Source: Spirochaetia bacterium (GTDB taxonomy: Bacteria; Spirochaetota; Spirochaetia; Treponematales; Treponemataceae). Taken from it: DNA of 9,272 nucleotides. Below are positions 1 to 7,459 of the stretch, piece by piece. Numbering within the stretch: position 1 is the first letter of the stretch; every line of letters starts with the position of its first letter. Where the stretch lies: positions 1 to 9,272 of the forward strand of contig CAAGGF010000078.1 in assembly GCA_900769325.1 (NCBI GenBank), written 5' to 3'. The translations under genes and the position numbers were made by a program. The notes under the pieces are model-generated. The model was given only the letters and a program-made list of their open reading frames with translations, was not told the origin of the DNA and made no database searches.

Positions 1-2
1 AC

Positions 3-65
3 GTACCTGATGAAATGTATAAATGCTTCCAGTACAATGAACTGGAAAGAAAACGGGCTGCATAA
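3..65 (+). CDS. Possible C-terminal end of an unidentified gene (partial)
   Basis: An open frame runs in from the left edge and stops at TAA 63-65. It encodes about 20 residues ending in NELERKRAA. The composition is charged and protein-like, but the piece is too short to assign to a family. It is in a different frame from the HsdM remnant that follows, so it is not the upstream part of that gene. A hairpin with a short T run begins just after the stop, as expected at a gene end. It could be the end of a real upstream gene or a chance open frame. Confidence 0.25.
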   Translation, partial: VPDEMYKCFQYNELERKRAA

Positions 66-66
66 T

Positions 67-95
67 TTTTTACACCTTAAACCTGTAAAAATTTT
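67..95 (+). terminator. AT-rich hairpin with short T run, weak terminator candidate
   Basis: TTTTTACA (67-74) and TGTAAAAA (84-91) form a perfect 8-bp inverted repeat around a 9-nt loop, followed by TTTT at 92-95. It starts one base after the stop codon of the partial frame on its left. The stem is nearly all A-T pairs, so it is a weak terminator at best. Confidence 0.3.
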
Positions 96-106
96 GTGTT
101 GACTAA

Positions 107-373
107 ATAGCGCAGTTTACAGATTCAAGTCTTCGTGATACAGAAAATGTCCCATTGAAAGAAGATATAACCGAATATTTTAATCGTGAAGTTCTTCCTT
201 TTGCCAAAGATGCCTGAATAGAAGAAAAGAAAAATGTAGTTGGCTACGAAATTCCTTTTACAAGATATTTCTATAAATATCAGGCTCCAAAACCAAGTTC
301 ACAGATTATGGACGAAATTAAAGAACTTGAAAAAAATCTAATGGCAAATCTATCTGAGATTATGGGAGAGTAA
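107..373 (+). pseudogene. hsdM: Truncated, nonsense-mutated type I restriction methyltransferase (HsdM C-terminal remnant)
   Basis: From about 122 one frame reads LRDTENVPLKEDI, REVLPFAKDA, stop, then IEEKKNVVGYEIPFTRYF and a helical tail ending in LSEIMGE (TAA at 371-373). This is the well-known extreme C-terminus of type I DNA adenine methyltransferases: an LRDTENVPL segment, then PDAWID, then VGYEIPFTRYFY. The TGA at 215-217 sits exactly where the family has the Trp of the DAW motif, so TGG to TGA is the likely lesion. The SAM-binding and NPPF/NPPY catalytic region is absent. The frame is closed by a TAA at 104-106, and the sequence before that is unrelated. The end of this remnant is only 3 nt from the next start codon, the usual spacing of an operon in which hsdM precedes a DUF1016 gene and hsdS. 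HsdM activity from this copy is not possible. Identity as HsdM is secure; the mechanism of truncation is inferred. Confidence 0.85.
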
Positions 374-376
374 AAA

Positions 377-1489
377 ATGAATAAAGAAATAATAGAAGCT
401 GTAAAAAACATTAAGAGCGCAATCTTAAAAAGTCAGAGTCAAATTGCACTGAACGGAAATAGAATTCAGCTTTCGCTGTATTTTGGAGTAGGAAAGTATA
501 TTTCAGAAAATACACGGAACAATTATTGGGGAACAGGAGCAATAGAAAATATCTCCTCTCAGCTTCAAAAAGAAATGCCCGGGTTGCGCGGTTTTTCAAC
601 TACAAATTTAAAGAATATGCGGACTTTTTTTGAAGAATGGAATAATGAATTAAATCGTCAGTCAGTGACTGACGATTTGCAACAAAGTGAAAGCGAGAAA
701 ATATCTTCAGAGCTTCTTGGACAAACAAAAAAAATAGAAATGCACGAATTCCTGAGCATAAGTTTTACACACCATATAGAAATAATTACAAAAACAAAAA
801 GCTTTGAAGAACGGAAATTTTATATTCATCAGACCTTTGTTCAGCATTGGGATTCTCGAACATTAAAATTGAAAATAAAAAATGACCTTTTTAATAATCA
901 ACATTTAATTCCTAATAATTTTGAAAAAACAATATCAGATGATTCCCAAAGCATTAAGGCAATACACATGTTTAAGGATGAATATCTTTTGGATTTTATG
1001 AATACAGAAGAACTTACAGCACGTTTTGGTGATGTCAATGAGCGAGTGGTCGAAAACGAAATAGTTGCAAACATAAGAAAATTCATTCTGACCTTTGGAA
1101 AAGATTTCAGTTTTATTTCAAATCAGTATAGAATTGAAATTTGTGGTGAAGAAGAATTCATAGATTTACTTTTTTTTAACCGAGAACTTAACTGTCTTGT
1201 TGCTGTAGAACTGAAAATGGGAAAATTTAAAACAGCCTACTTAGGACAATTGAATGGATATTTGCAAGTTCTTGATGATACAGTTCGTAAACCCCATGAA
1301 AACCAATCAATAGGAATAATTCTTTGTCAGGATGCAAAAAAAGATTTTGTAGAGTATGCCATTCGTGACTATACCAAGCCTATTGGTGTTGCAACATATA
1401 AAACATTAGATGAAATGCCTGAAAAGTATAGAAAAGTTTTACCAGACTTGTCTGAAATGCGTAAACTTCTTGGCGGAGAACAGAAATGA
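377..1489 (+). CDS. DUF1016/YhcG-family PDDEXK nuclease
   Basis: A 370-residue protein matching the YhcG/DUF1016 family, which is commonly encoded inside type I restriction loci. The N-terminal winged-helix-like domain (about 1-160) shows the family hallmarks YFGVGKYI (35-42), a YWGTGAI stretch (50-56), LRGFSTTNLKNMR (70-82) and THHIEII (131-137). The C-terminal nuclease domain (about 225-345) has the PD-(D/E)XK core: Asp263 in FIDLLFF, then Glu278-x-Lys280 in VAVELK, with Gln291 in a following helix (LGQLNGY). All expected catalytic residues are present and the length is normal, so it is probably an active DNA-cleaving enzyme. Its biological target is not established. The ATG is preceded by GGGAG at 364-368, inside the hsdM remnant. 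The TGA stop overlaps the hsdS start by 4 nt (ATGA), implying translational coupling. The linker around residues 92-101 is encoded by a long DNA palindrome, and there are 8-base A and T runs at 727-734 and 1170-1177. Confidence 0.88.
   Translation: MNKEIIEAVKNIKSAILKSQSQIALNGNRIQLSLYFGVGKYISENTRNNYWGTGAIENISSQLQKEMPGLRGFSTTNLKNMRTFFEEWNNELNRQSVTDDLQQSESEKISSELLGQTKKIEMHEFLSISFTHHIEIITKTKSFEERKFYIHQTFVQHWDSRTLKLKIKNDLFNNQHLIPNNFEKTISDDSQSIKAIHMFKDEYLLDFMNTEELTARFGDVNERVVENEIVANIRKFILTFGKDFSFISNQYRIEICGEEEFIDLLFFNRELNCLVAVELKMGKFKTAYLGQLNGYLQVLDDTVRKPHENQSIGIILCQDAKKDFVEYAIRDYTKPIGVATYKTLDEMPEKYRKVLPDLSEMRKLLGGEQK
652..678. repeat. Perfect 13-bp inverted repeat inside the DUF1016 gene
   Basis: AAATCGTCAGTCA (652-664) is followed by a single G (665) and its exact reverse complement TGACTGACGATTT (666-678). 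It is in frame and encodes the stretch NRQSVTDDL in the linker between the two halves of the N-terminal region of the nuclease. A 26-of-27-base symmetry is unusual in coding sequence. It could be a small inserted palindromic element, a protein binding site or an mRNA hairpin. The symmetry is directly visible; its role is unknown. Confidence 0.9.
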
Positions 1490-2835
1490 AAAATAGCGGC
1501 ATAGAATGGATTGGCGAGATTCCTGATGATTGGGAAGTAACGAAAATACTTAATTGCCTGCGTAAAAGAATATCTGATGGACCTCATGAAACTCCGACAT
1601 ATGTTGAAAAAGGAATTCCTTTTATTTCTGTAGATAGTTTAAATGAAACTGAATATGTCGATTTATCATTTGTAAACAGGTATATTTCAGAAGAAGATTA
1701 TTTAGAATATAGCAAAAAAGCAAATCTAGAAGAAAATGATATTTTATTCTCCAAAGCTGCAACTATTGGAAAAACAGCAATTGTTCACGCTGATGAAAAA
1801 TTTATGGTTTGGTCACCAATTGCAATTTTAAAAACAAACAATAGGTTAGATAACCGATTCTTATACTATTTATTAAATTATGATGGATTAATTACTCATA
1901 TTAGCTTTTTAGGTTCTATTAATACACAGATAAATGTTGGAATGCGAGAATTAGAACAAGCACGTATTTCTCTTCCACCAAAATCAACCCAACAGCGTAT
2001 TGCCTCATATCTAGATAAAAAATGCAGCAAAATAGAAGAAACAATCCAGAACCAGCAGCAGGTAATAGAAAAACTAAAAGCCTACAAACAATCCCTAATC
2101 ACCGAAGCCGTCACCGGAAAAGTGAAAATTGTAAATGGCAAAGTCTGTGGTGAATATGAAAGTTATAAAGACTCAGGTGTGGAATGGATAGGAGAGATTC
2201 CGAGTGGGTGGGAAGTTGGAAAAACAGGAATGTTTACTTATGTTACAAAATTAGCTGGCTTTGAATTTACAGATATAATGATGGATAAGATTTCAGAAAA
2301 TGGTGATGTTCCTATTGTAAGAGCTCAAAATGTAAGAATGTTTAAATTTAATAAAGAAATAATTAATGAATATATTGATTTATCAACATCAAATACATTG
2401 AATCGTTGTTGTTTAGATAAAAAGTGTTTATTAATTACATTTATTGGAGCAGGAATTGGAGACATTTGTATTTTTGATGAATCCATACGATATCATCTTG
2501 CCCCTAATGTTGCCAAAATTGAGATTCGTAACTTTGCAAAAACAAAATTATGTGAAGAATTTCTAATGTATTATATAGGTTCTGAACCTGGAAAACGAGA
2601 AATAGCGAATATTTCAAAAGTTGCAGCACAACCAAGTCTTTCCATGGAAACAATACGAAAAATTAAACTTTGTATTCCTCCATTTGAAGAACAAAAACTT
2701 ATAGTCGATTATCTGTATCCAAAATGTTTATCTATTGATAAAACCATAGAACAAAAACAAGAACTTATTGTAAAATTAACAGAATATAAAAAGTCCCTAA
2801 TTTACGAATGCGTAACTGGTAAGAAGGAGATATAA
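1486..2835 (+). CDS. hsdS: Type I restriction-modification specificity subunit HsdS
   Basis: This 449-residue protein has the classic two-half HsdS layout. Each half begins with the same motif, SGIEWIGEIPDDWEV at 4-18 and SGVEWIGEIPSGWEV at 230-244, followed by a target recognition domain. Each half ends in a conserved helix: LPPKSTQQRIASYLD through AVTGKVKI (163-215), and IPPFEEQKLIVDYL through CVTGKKEI (397-449). HsdS normally binds two HsdM subunits and selects the bipartite DNA target, with TRD1 (about 19-160) reading one half-site and TRD2 (about 245-395) the other. Both TRDs and both coiled-coil helices are complete. The target cannot be predicted by eye. The ATG has GGAG at 1475-1478 and overlaps the nuclease stop by 4 nt. 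The central conserved segment is far less AT-rich than the TRDs (see findings), suggesting TRD exchange. The neighbouring hsdM is broken and no hsdR is in the window, so it must act with a subunit encoded elsewhere, with the nuclease upstream, or not at all. Confidence 0.95.
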   Translation: MKNSGIEWIGEIPDDWEVTKILNCLRKRISDGPHETPTYVEKGIPFISVDSLNETEYVDLSFVNRYISEEDYLEYSKKANLEENDILFSKAATIGKTAIVHADEKFMVWSPIAILKTNNRLDNRFLYYLLNYDGLITHISFLGSINTQINVGMRELEQARISLPPKSTQQRIASYLDKKCSKIEETIQNQQQVIEKLKAYKQSLITEAVTGKVKIVNGKVCGEYESYKDSGVEWIGEIPSGWEVGKTGMFTYVTKLAGFEFTDIMMDKISENGDVPIVRAQNVRMFKFNKEIINEYIDLSTSNTLNRCCLDKKCLLITFIGAGIGDICIFDESIRYHLAPNVAKIEIRNFAKTKLCEEFLMYYIGSEPGKREIANISKVAAQPSLSMETIRKIKLCIPPFEEQKLIVDYLYPKCLSIDKTIEQKQELIVKLTEYKKSLIYECVTGKKEI

Positions 2836-2837
2836 AA

Positions 2838-5246
2838 ATGAAAGTTGAAGAAATTAGAGAAAAAGTTATGACAGGAAAAGCCATTTTATTTTGTGGAGCA
2901 GGTTTTTCTTACGGTGCTCAAAATATACTTGATGAAACTCCACCAACAGCAAAGTGTTTATCTAAAGAAATTTCAAAATTGGGAGGCTTTACGGAATCTG
3001 AAAATTTACGCTTTACCTCAGACAAATATATTAAGGAAAATAAAAAAGATTTATCAAAACTCATAGACCTTTTATTTAATAAGTTTTCAATAAAAGAAAC
3101 ATCAGAAGCACAAAATAATATTATATCATACCCATGGAGAAGAATATATACAACTAATTATGATGATACTATAGAATCTGGCGCAAAAAAAACTGGAAAA
3201 CATATTGATTTTATTTGTATAGATGATTCTTCAAAAGATTTCTTTTCAAGAAATAATATTTGTGTTCATATAAATGGGTACATTAATGGATTAACAGAAG
3301 AAAAACTTACAAATGGTTATTTGAAACTATCAAAAGCTTCGTATTTTTCGTCAAATTCATTTGAGAACTCGAATTGGTATTATACATTTAAAAAAGATTT
3401 AATGAATGCAAATATAATCGTTTTTGTTGGGTATTCAATGTATGATATTGAAATTGAAAAAATATTATTTAACGGTACTTATAAAGACAAGACTTGCTTT
3501 ATTAATGCACCAACAGAATCTGAGGAAAATTTGTATACTTTATCACAATATGGTTCTGTTTTGACAATAGGAACTGATAAATTTGGCATGGATTTATCTC
3601 AATTTGATAATACTCTTTCAAGTATAAAGCTAATTAATTACAATTCATTATATAAATACGAAATACAAGAATCTGATGAAATTATTTCAGATACTGAAAT
3701 TAATAATTTTATTATGCAAGGAGATATAAAAAATGAATATCTTAATTTAAACTATATAGATAACTCAAAAAAACCTTATATCATAAAAAGAAGACAATTA
3801 GATGAGGTTATTGATAAAATAAAAGATAATAAAAATATTTTTATATATAGTGAATTTGGAAACGGAAAGACTATTTTTTTGGAACAACTTAAAAGTAAAT
3901 TAGTATTAGATGGGAAAAATGTATTTTATACTAAAACAGTAAGTGAATATTTAAATAATGATTTTGATTTATTATGTTCTACAAAAAAAGATTTTATTCT
4001 CGTTATAGATAGTTATTCAAAGTATTTGGATTTTATAGATTATGTTTTAAGTGTAAATAATCCTCAGGTCATTTTAGTTTTAGCAGACAAATCTGGATTA
4101 CATGAAAGAAACTTTAATAGATTAGAACAAAGTTGTCATGAAACATATAGTTATGCATTAAATAAATTAAGTGATGAAGAACTAAAAACAATGACCTCAA
4201 TTATTTCAAATATTGGGTTCTGGAAAGAAAGGGTAAATTTTTCTGATGATGTAAATATGAAACATTTAAAAGATACTTGTTCTTCTGAATTATCTAGCAT
4301 TTTATTAGGAATATTTGATTCTCCGCAAATGAGGAATAGAGTAACTGAGTTATTTACAACATTAAGTAACAAAGATTCTTATAAACGAACTATTCTTTCT
4401 ATTTGTTTATTAAAAATGATGGATATTTCTATTGATGAAGCTTTAATATCTGAAATGTCAAATAACAGTGAAATTTATAATCCAACTTTTATAAATAATT
4501 CAGATTTTAAGACCTTATTTCCTAGTCAAACAGGTGAAATAAATGTGAAATCATCGCTATTTGCTTCAAGTTTAATCAAGAATTGTTTTGAACCAGATTT
4601 CATTCGAGATTCTTTACTTCAAATAGCTAAAAGATTTGATGATTTAAAACATAATGGTGGATACATTGAAGAATCAATATTTAAGAGTGTTGTAAAATTC
4701 TCTTTTATTGAAAGACTTTTTCCAGAAACAGACAAAAGAGCGATTTTAGTTTCATACTATGATAGCTTAAAAACAGAAGTAACGTGGTTGCAAAAAGATC
4801 CCCACTATTGGTTACAATATGGAATGGCGGAGTTAAACTTTAGAAATATCCCAAAATGTGAACAATACCTTAAAAATTCTTATGAATTAGCAAAAGCAAA
4901 ACCTGGATATGATACAATTGATATTGATACACAATATGCTCGTTTATTATTATTAAAATCATTTTCAGAATCGGATGGAAGAAAAATAATTGCTTTATTC
5001 TCAGAAGCAAATAATATTTTGATAAATTTACCTAATGACCATTATAGAATACGTCAAGTTTATTTATACAAAGAGTTTTACGAAAAAAAATATAAGTTTT
5101 TAGGAGAAAAAGAAAGAAATAAATTTATTGATGCTTGTAAAATCATGCATAAAAGTATTAAAGATTTTGAACAATCAACTATTATTCGCGATAAGAATTT
5201 GTTATCGAATAAATTAATATCTTTCTTCGAAAAAATAACTCAATAA
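2838..5246 (+). CDS. SIR2-like domain / P-loop NTPase (STAND, Avs5-like) defence protein
   Basis: An 802-residue protein whose start is fixed by a strong AAGGAG at 2824-2829, lying in the last codons of hsdS two bases away. Residues about 1-270 form a SIR2-like NAD+-binding domain: GAGFS (20-24), TTNYDD (105-110), VHINGYI (143-149) and VGYSMYD (197-203). In defence proteins such domains hydrolyse NAD+ and arrest the infected cell. Residues about 310-470 hold a P-loop NTPase: a Walker A-like SEFGNGKT (338-345) and a Walker B-like FILVIDSY (386-393), which lacks a second acidic residue. Residues about 480-802 are mostly helical. A TPR-like stretch at 650-705 (WLQYGMAELNFRN, then QYARLLLL) could be the sensor. 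The SIR2 plus STAND plus helical-repeat order is that of Avs5-type anti-phage proteins, in which the C-terminus senses a phage component and the SIR2 domain is the effector. The gene is strikingly AT-rich. The domain calls are firm; the Avs5-like grouping is inference from architecture, and the catalytic His position deserves checking. Confidence 0.82.
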   Translation: MKVEEIREKVMTGKAILFCGAGFSYGAQNILDETPPTAKCLSKEISKLGGFTESENLRFTSDKYIKENKKDLSKLIDLLFNKFSIKETSEAQNNIISYPWRRIYTTNYDDTIESGAKKTGKHIDFICIDDSSKDFFSRNNICVHINGYINGLTEEKLTNGYLKLSKASYFSSNSFENSNWYYTFKKDLMNANIIVFVGYSMYDIEIEKILFNGTYKDKTCFINAPTESEENLYTLSQYGSVLTIGTDKFGMDLSQFDNTLSSIKLINYNSLYKYEIQESDEIISDTEINNFIMQGDIKNEYLNLNYIDNSKKPYIIKRRQLDEVIDKIKDNKNIFIYSEFGNGKTIFLEQLKSKLVLDGKNVFYTKTVSEYLNNDFDLLCSTKKDFILVIDSYSKYLDFIDYVLSVNNPQVILVLADKSGLHERNFNRLEQSCHETYSYALNKLSDEELKTMTSIISNIGFWKERVNFSDDVNMKHLKDTCSSELSSILLGIFDSPQMRNRVTELFTTLSNKDSYKRTILSICLLKMMDISIDEALISEMSNNSEIYNPTFINNSDFKTLFPSQTGEINVKSSLFASSLIKNCFEPDFIRDSLLQIAKRFDDLKHNGGYIEESIFKSVVKFSFIERLFPETDKRAILVSYYDSLKTEVTWLQKDPHYWLQYGMAELNFRNIPKCEQYLKNSYELAKAKPGYDTIDIDTQYARLLLLKSFSESDGRKIIALFSEANNILINLPNDHYRIRQVYLYKEFYEKKYKFLGEKERNKFIDACKIMHKSIKDFEQSTIIRDKNLLSNKLISFFEKITQ

Positions 5247-5277
5247 AATTAAACAAGGGAATTGATAAGGATCTTTT

Positions 5278-7371
5278 ATGCACGGAGAAGCCAAACTTTT
5301 ACTAAAATTCCTCGATGGTTCTGATAACCGTTATATTATTCCAGTTTATCAGCGTAACTATGACTGGAAACCAAAACAATGTGAACAACTTTTTAATGAT
5401 CTTGTTCAAATAATAAAGAAGGACCGTAAGTCTCATTTTTTTGGAAGTATTGTAACTTCAGCTGCAAATAAGGGCGGTAAATCTGACTATTTGGTTATTG
5501 ACGGTCAGCAGAGAATCACAACAATTTCTATTCTTTTTACAGCAATGGTAAATCTTATGAAGTCTGGACTTGTTGAAGCAGATGACAAACGACTTGCTGA
5601 AAAAATTGAAAAGAAATTTCTTGTCGATGAATATCAAACAGAAGATCGCAAACTTCGTTTAAAACCTATTAAGGATGACTGTGTTTCATTCGACAAGCTG
5701 ATTACAAATGACCCGACTGAATTTGTTGAAAGTTCCAACATCACTCAAAATTATTACTACTTTGAAAACCGCATTAAGAAAAACGAAATCTCTATTGATG
5801 ATTTGTATGAAGCCATTTTCCGTCTAGAAATAATCGATATTTTTCTTGATAAAGAAGATAATCCACAATTGATTTTTGAAAGTCTCAACTCAACAGGGCT
5901 TGACCTTACTGAAGGTGATAAAATTCGTAACTTTATTCTTATGGGTTTAGATGCCAAAACCCAAGAAAATTATTACGAACAGTATTGGAATAAGATAGAA
6001 AAATGTACAGACTATAATGTAAGTAGTTTTATCAGAAATTATCTTACATTGATTCAAAAAAAGATTCCGAACATAAACAATGTATATTTTACTTTTAAGG
6101 AATATGTTCTTGATAAAATGGATATAGAAAACGAAGAAGATTGTGAAACTATTTTGAAAGAAATGCTTTATTATGCTCAAATTTATAATAAAATCATTTC
6201 TGCAGAAAATAACCCAAAAGATGTTATTTCTTCTATCCTTTATCGATTAAATAATATTGAGATGACAGTTAGTTATCCATTCCTCTTGGCAATGTTTGGT
6301 CATGAACTTCGAAAAGAAATTACTTCTTTGGATGTAGAAACAACTTTAAAAGCGATTGAGTCTTATATTTTCCGAAGAATAATGTGTCCAAATTATGCAT
6401 CCAATGCTTTAAATAAAGTTTTTTGCAACCTTGATTCAGAAGTTATGAAAATTAAAAATGATAATCAAGATGTTTCATACTCTGATATTTTGATTTACTG
6501 CCTTCAGTCTAGAGTTGGTGCTGCAGGTTTTCCATCAGATAAAGAATTTACTGAAGCTCTTACTAATCGTGATGTATATCACATGTATAAGAAAAATCGT
6601 GAATATTTATTCGATCGTTTTGAAAATGGAAATACTATAGAAAGAGTAAATGTAATTGAGATGATGGAAAATGGTGATCTCACAATAGAACACATTATGC
6701 CTCAAACTTTAACAGAAGAATGGAAAAATGAATTAGGTTCTAATTATCAAATAATTTATGACCAAAACATCCATACATTAAAAAATCTTACATTAACGGG
6801 ATATAATTCAAAGTACAGCAACAGTATATTTTCAGAAAAAAAGACTATTGAAAAAGGATTCAAAGATAGTGGATTAAATTTGAATAAATCTTTACTTGAT
6901 TATGAACATTGGACTGAAACTGAAATGCAAGATAGATTAAACAAATTGCTATTACAAGCAAATAGTTTGTGGCCATATCCAAAAACGAATTTTGTTCCAC
7001 CTAAAAAAGAAATAGACTCCGTAACTTTAGAAGATGATGAATCGTTAAGAGGCAGAACTTTAATTTCTTATTCTTACGGAAATGTAAAAGAACATGAAAC
7101 CAATATTTGGGTAGAAATGTTTAAAGATGTTATTAAACAAATTTATGATGAAGATCCAAGCCAAATTCGAATTCTTGCTTCAGATAAAAATTATGAAAAC
7201 ATAGTTATTTCTTCTACTGAGAAACAAGGAGATTGGTTTAAAATTGATACAGATATTTACCTTTACACTCATAACTCAACAAATGCCAAAATGAGAATAT
7301 TAAATAAAGTATTTGATGCGTATGGAAAAGATAAGAATGACCTTGTGTTTAATCTGAAGCCAGAAAAATAA
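5278..7371 (+). CDS. DUF262-DUF1524 (GmrSD-type) HNH nuclease with extra C-terminal domain
   Basis: A 697-residue fused GmrS/GmrD-type protein. The N-terminal DUF262 domain is ParB/sulfiredoxin-like, binds nucleotide and hydrolyses NTP. It shows IPVYQRNYDW (21-30), HFFGSIV (53-59), VIDGQQRITTISILF (73-87) and a FESLNSTGLDLTEGDKIRN stretch (200-218). The C-terminal DUF1524 HNH domain shows IEHIMPQTL (470-478) with likely catalytic His472, and LKNLTLTGYNSKYSN (501-515) with Asn510. GmrSD proteins are type IV restriction enzymes that cut modified phage DNA. DUF262-DUF1524 fusions also occur in BREX and other defence loci, so the exact target is uncertain. Residues about 580-697 form an additional domain (WVEMFKDVIKQIY, WFKIDTDIYLYTHNS, then a helix) that I cannot name; I have the impression it recurs in restriction-locus proteins. 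The ATG follows TAAGGA at 5266-5271. The 31-nt gap from the SIR2 gene, with no terminator in it, suggests co-transcription. Confidence 0.88.
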   Translation: MHGEAKLLLKFLDGSDNRYIIPVYQRNYDWKPKQCEQLFNDLVQIIKKDRKSHFFGSIVTSAANKGGKSDYLVIDGQQRITTISILFTAMVNLMKSGLVEADDKRLAEKIEKKFLVDEYQTEDRKLRLKPIKDDCVSFDKLITNDPTEFVESSNITQNYYYFENRIKKNEISIDDLYEAIFRLEIIDIFLDKEDNPQLIFESLNSTGLDLTEGDKIRNFILMGLDAKTQENYYEQYWNKIEKCTDYNVSSFIRNYLTLIQKKIPNINNVYFTFKEYVLDKMDIENEEDCETILKEMLYYAQIYNKIISAENNPKDVISSILYRLNNIEMTVSYPFLLAMFGHELRKEITSLDVETTLKAIESYIFRRIMCPNYASNALNKVFCNLDSEVMKIKNDNQDVSYSDILIYCLQSRVGAAGFPSDKEFTEALTNRDVYHMYKKNREYLFDRFENGNTIERVNVIEMMENGDLTIEHIMPQTLTEEWKNELGSNYQIIYDQNIHTLKNLTLTGYNSKYSNSIFSEKKTIEKGFKDSGLNLNKSLLDYEHWTETEMQDRLNKLLLQANSLWPYPKTNFVPPKKEIDSVTLEDDESLRGRTLISYSYGNVKEHETNIWVEMFKDVIKQIYDEDPSQIRILASDKNYENIVISSTEKQGDWFKIDTDIYLYTHNSTNAKMRILNKVFDAYGKDKNDLVFNLKPEK

Positions 7372-7388
7372 GGGGAAAGAAGGAACGT

Positions 7389-7425
7389 TTAAATCAAATG
7401 GCTATAATTGCGCCATTTGATTTAA
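7389..7425 (+). terminator. Strong 14-bp hairpin just after the defence operon
   Basis: The arm TTAAATCAAATGGC (7389-7402) is the exact reverse complement of GCCATTTGATTTAA (7412-7425), around a 9-nt loop. It lies 18 nt after the stop of the GmrSD-type gene. There is no T run directly after it, so it may act with the hairpins that follow, or protect the 3' end of the mRNA, rather than being a textbook intrinsic terminator. Confidence 0.6.
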
Positions 7426-7428
7426 CTT

Positions 7429-7448
7429 AGAGTTTCTTTCGAAACTCT
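7429..7448 (+). terminator. Second tandem hairpin, 8-bp stem
   Basis: AGAGTTTC (7429-7436) and GAAACTCT (7441-7448) pair perfectly around TTTC. It is only 3 nt from the preceding hairpin. CTTATT follows, a poor T run. It is read as part of the tandem 3'-end structure of the operon. Confidence 0.5.
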
Positions 7449-7459
7449 CTTATTGAACT

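Noticed and set aside
99..127. TTGACT at 99-104 as a promoter -35 box for the defence operon
   Set aside because: The hexamer 17 nt downstream (GATTCA) is a poor -10, so no promoter is called.
215..217. TGA in the HsdM remnant as a recoded Trp or selenocysteine
   Set aside because: Trp is encoded by TGG throughout the neighbouring genes, TGA is used as the stop of the DUF1016 gene, and the rest of HsdM is missing anyway. A plain nonsense mutation is simpler.
727..1177. A8 (727-734) and T8 (1170-1177) runs in the DUF1016 gene as phase-variation tracts
   Set aside because: Runs of 8 are expected in DNA this AT-rich and are at the low end for slippage control; the frame is intact at both.
1486..2835. 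Invertible hsdS cassette
   Set aside because: Only one hsdS is present, the repeated segments are direct rather than inverted, and no recombinase is in the window.
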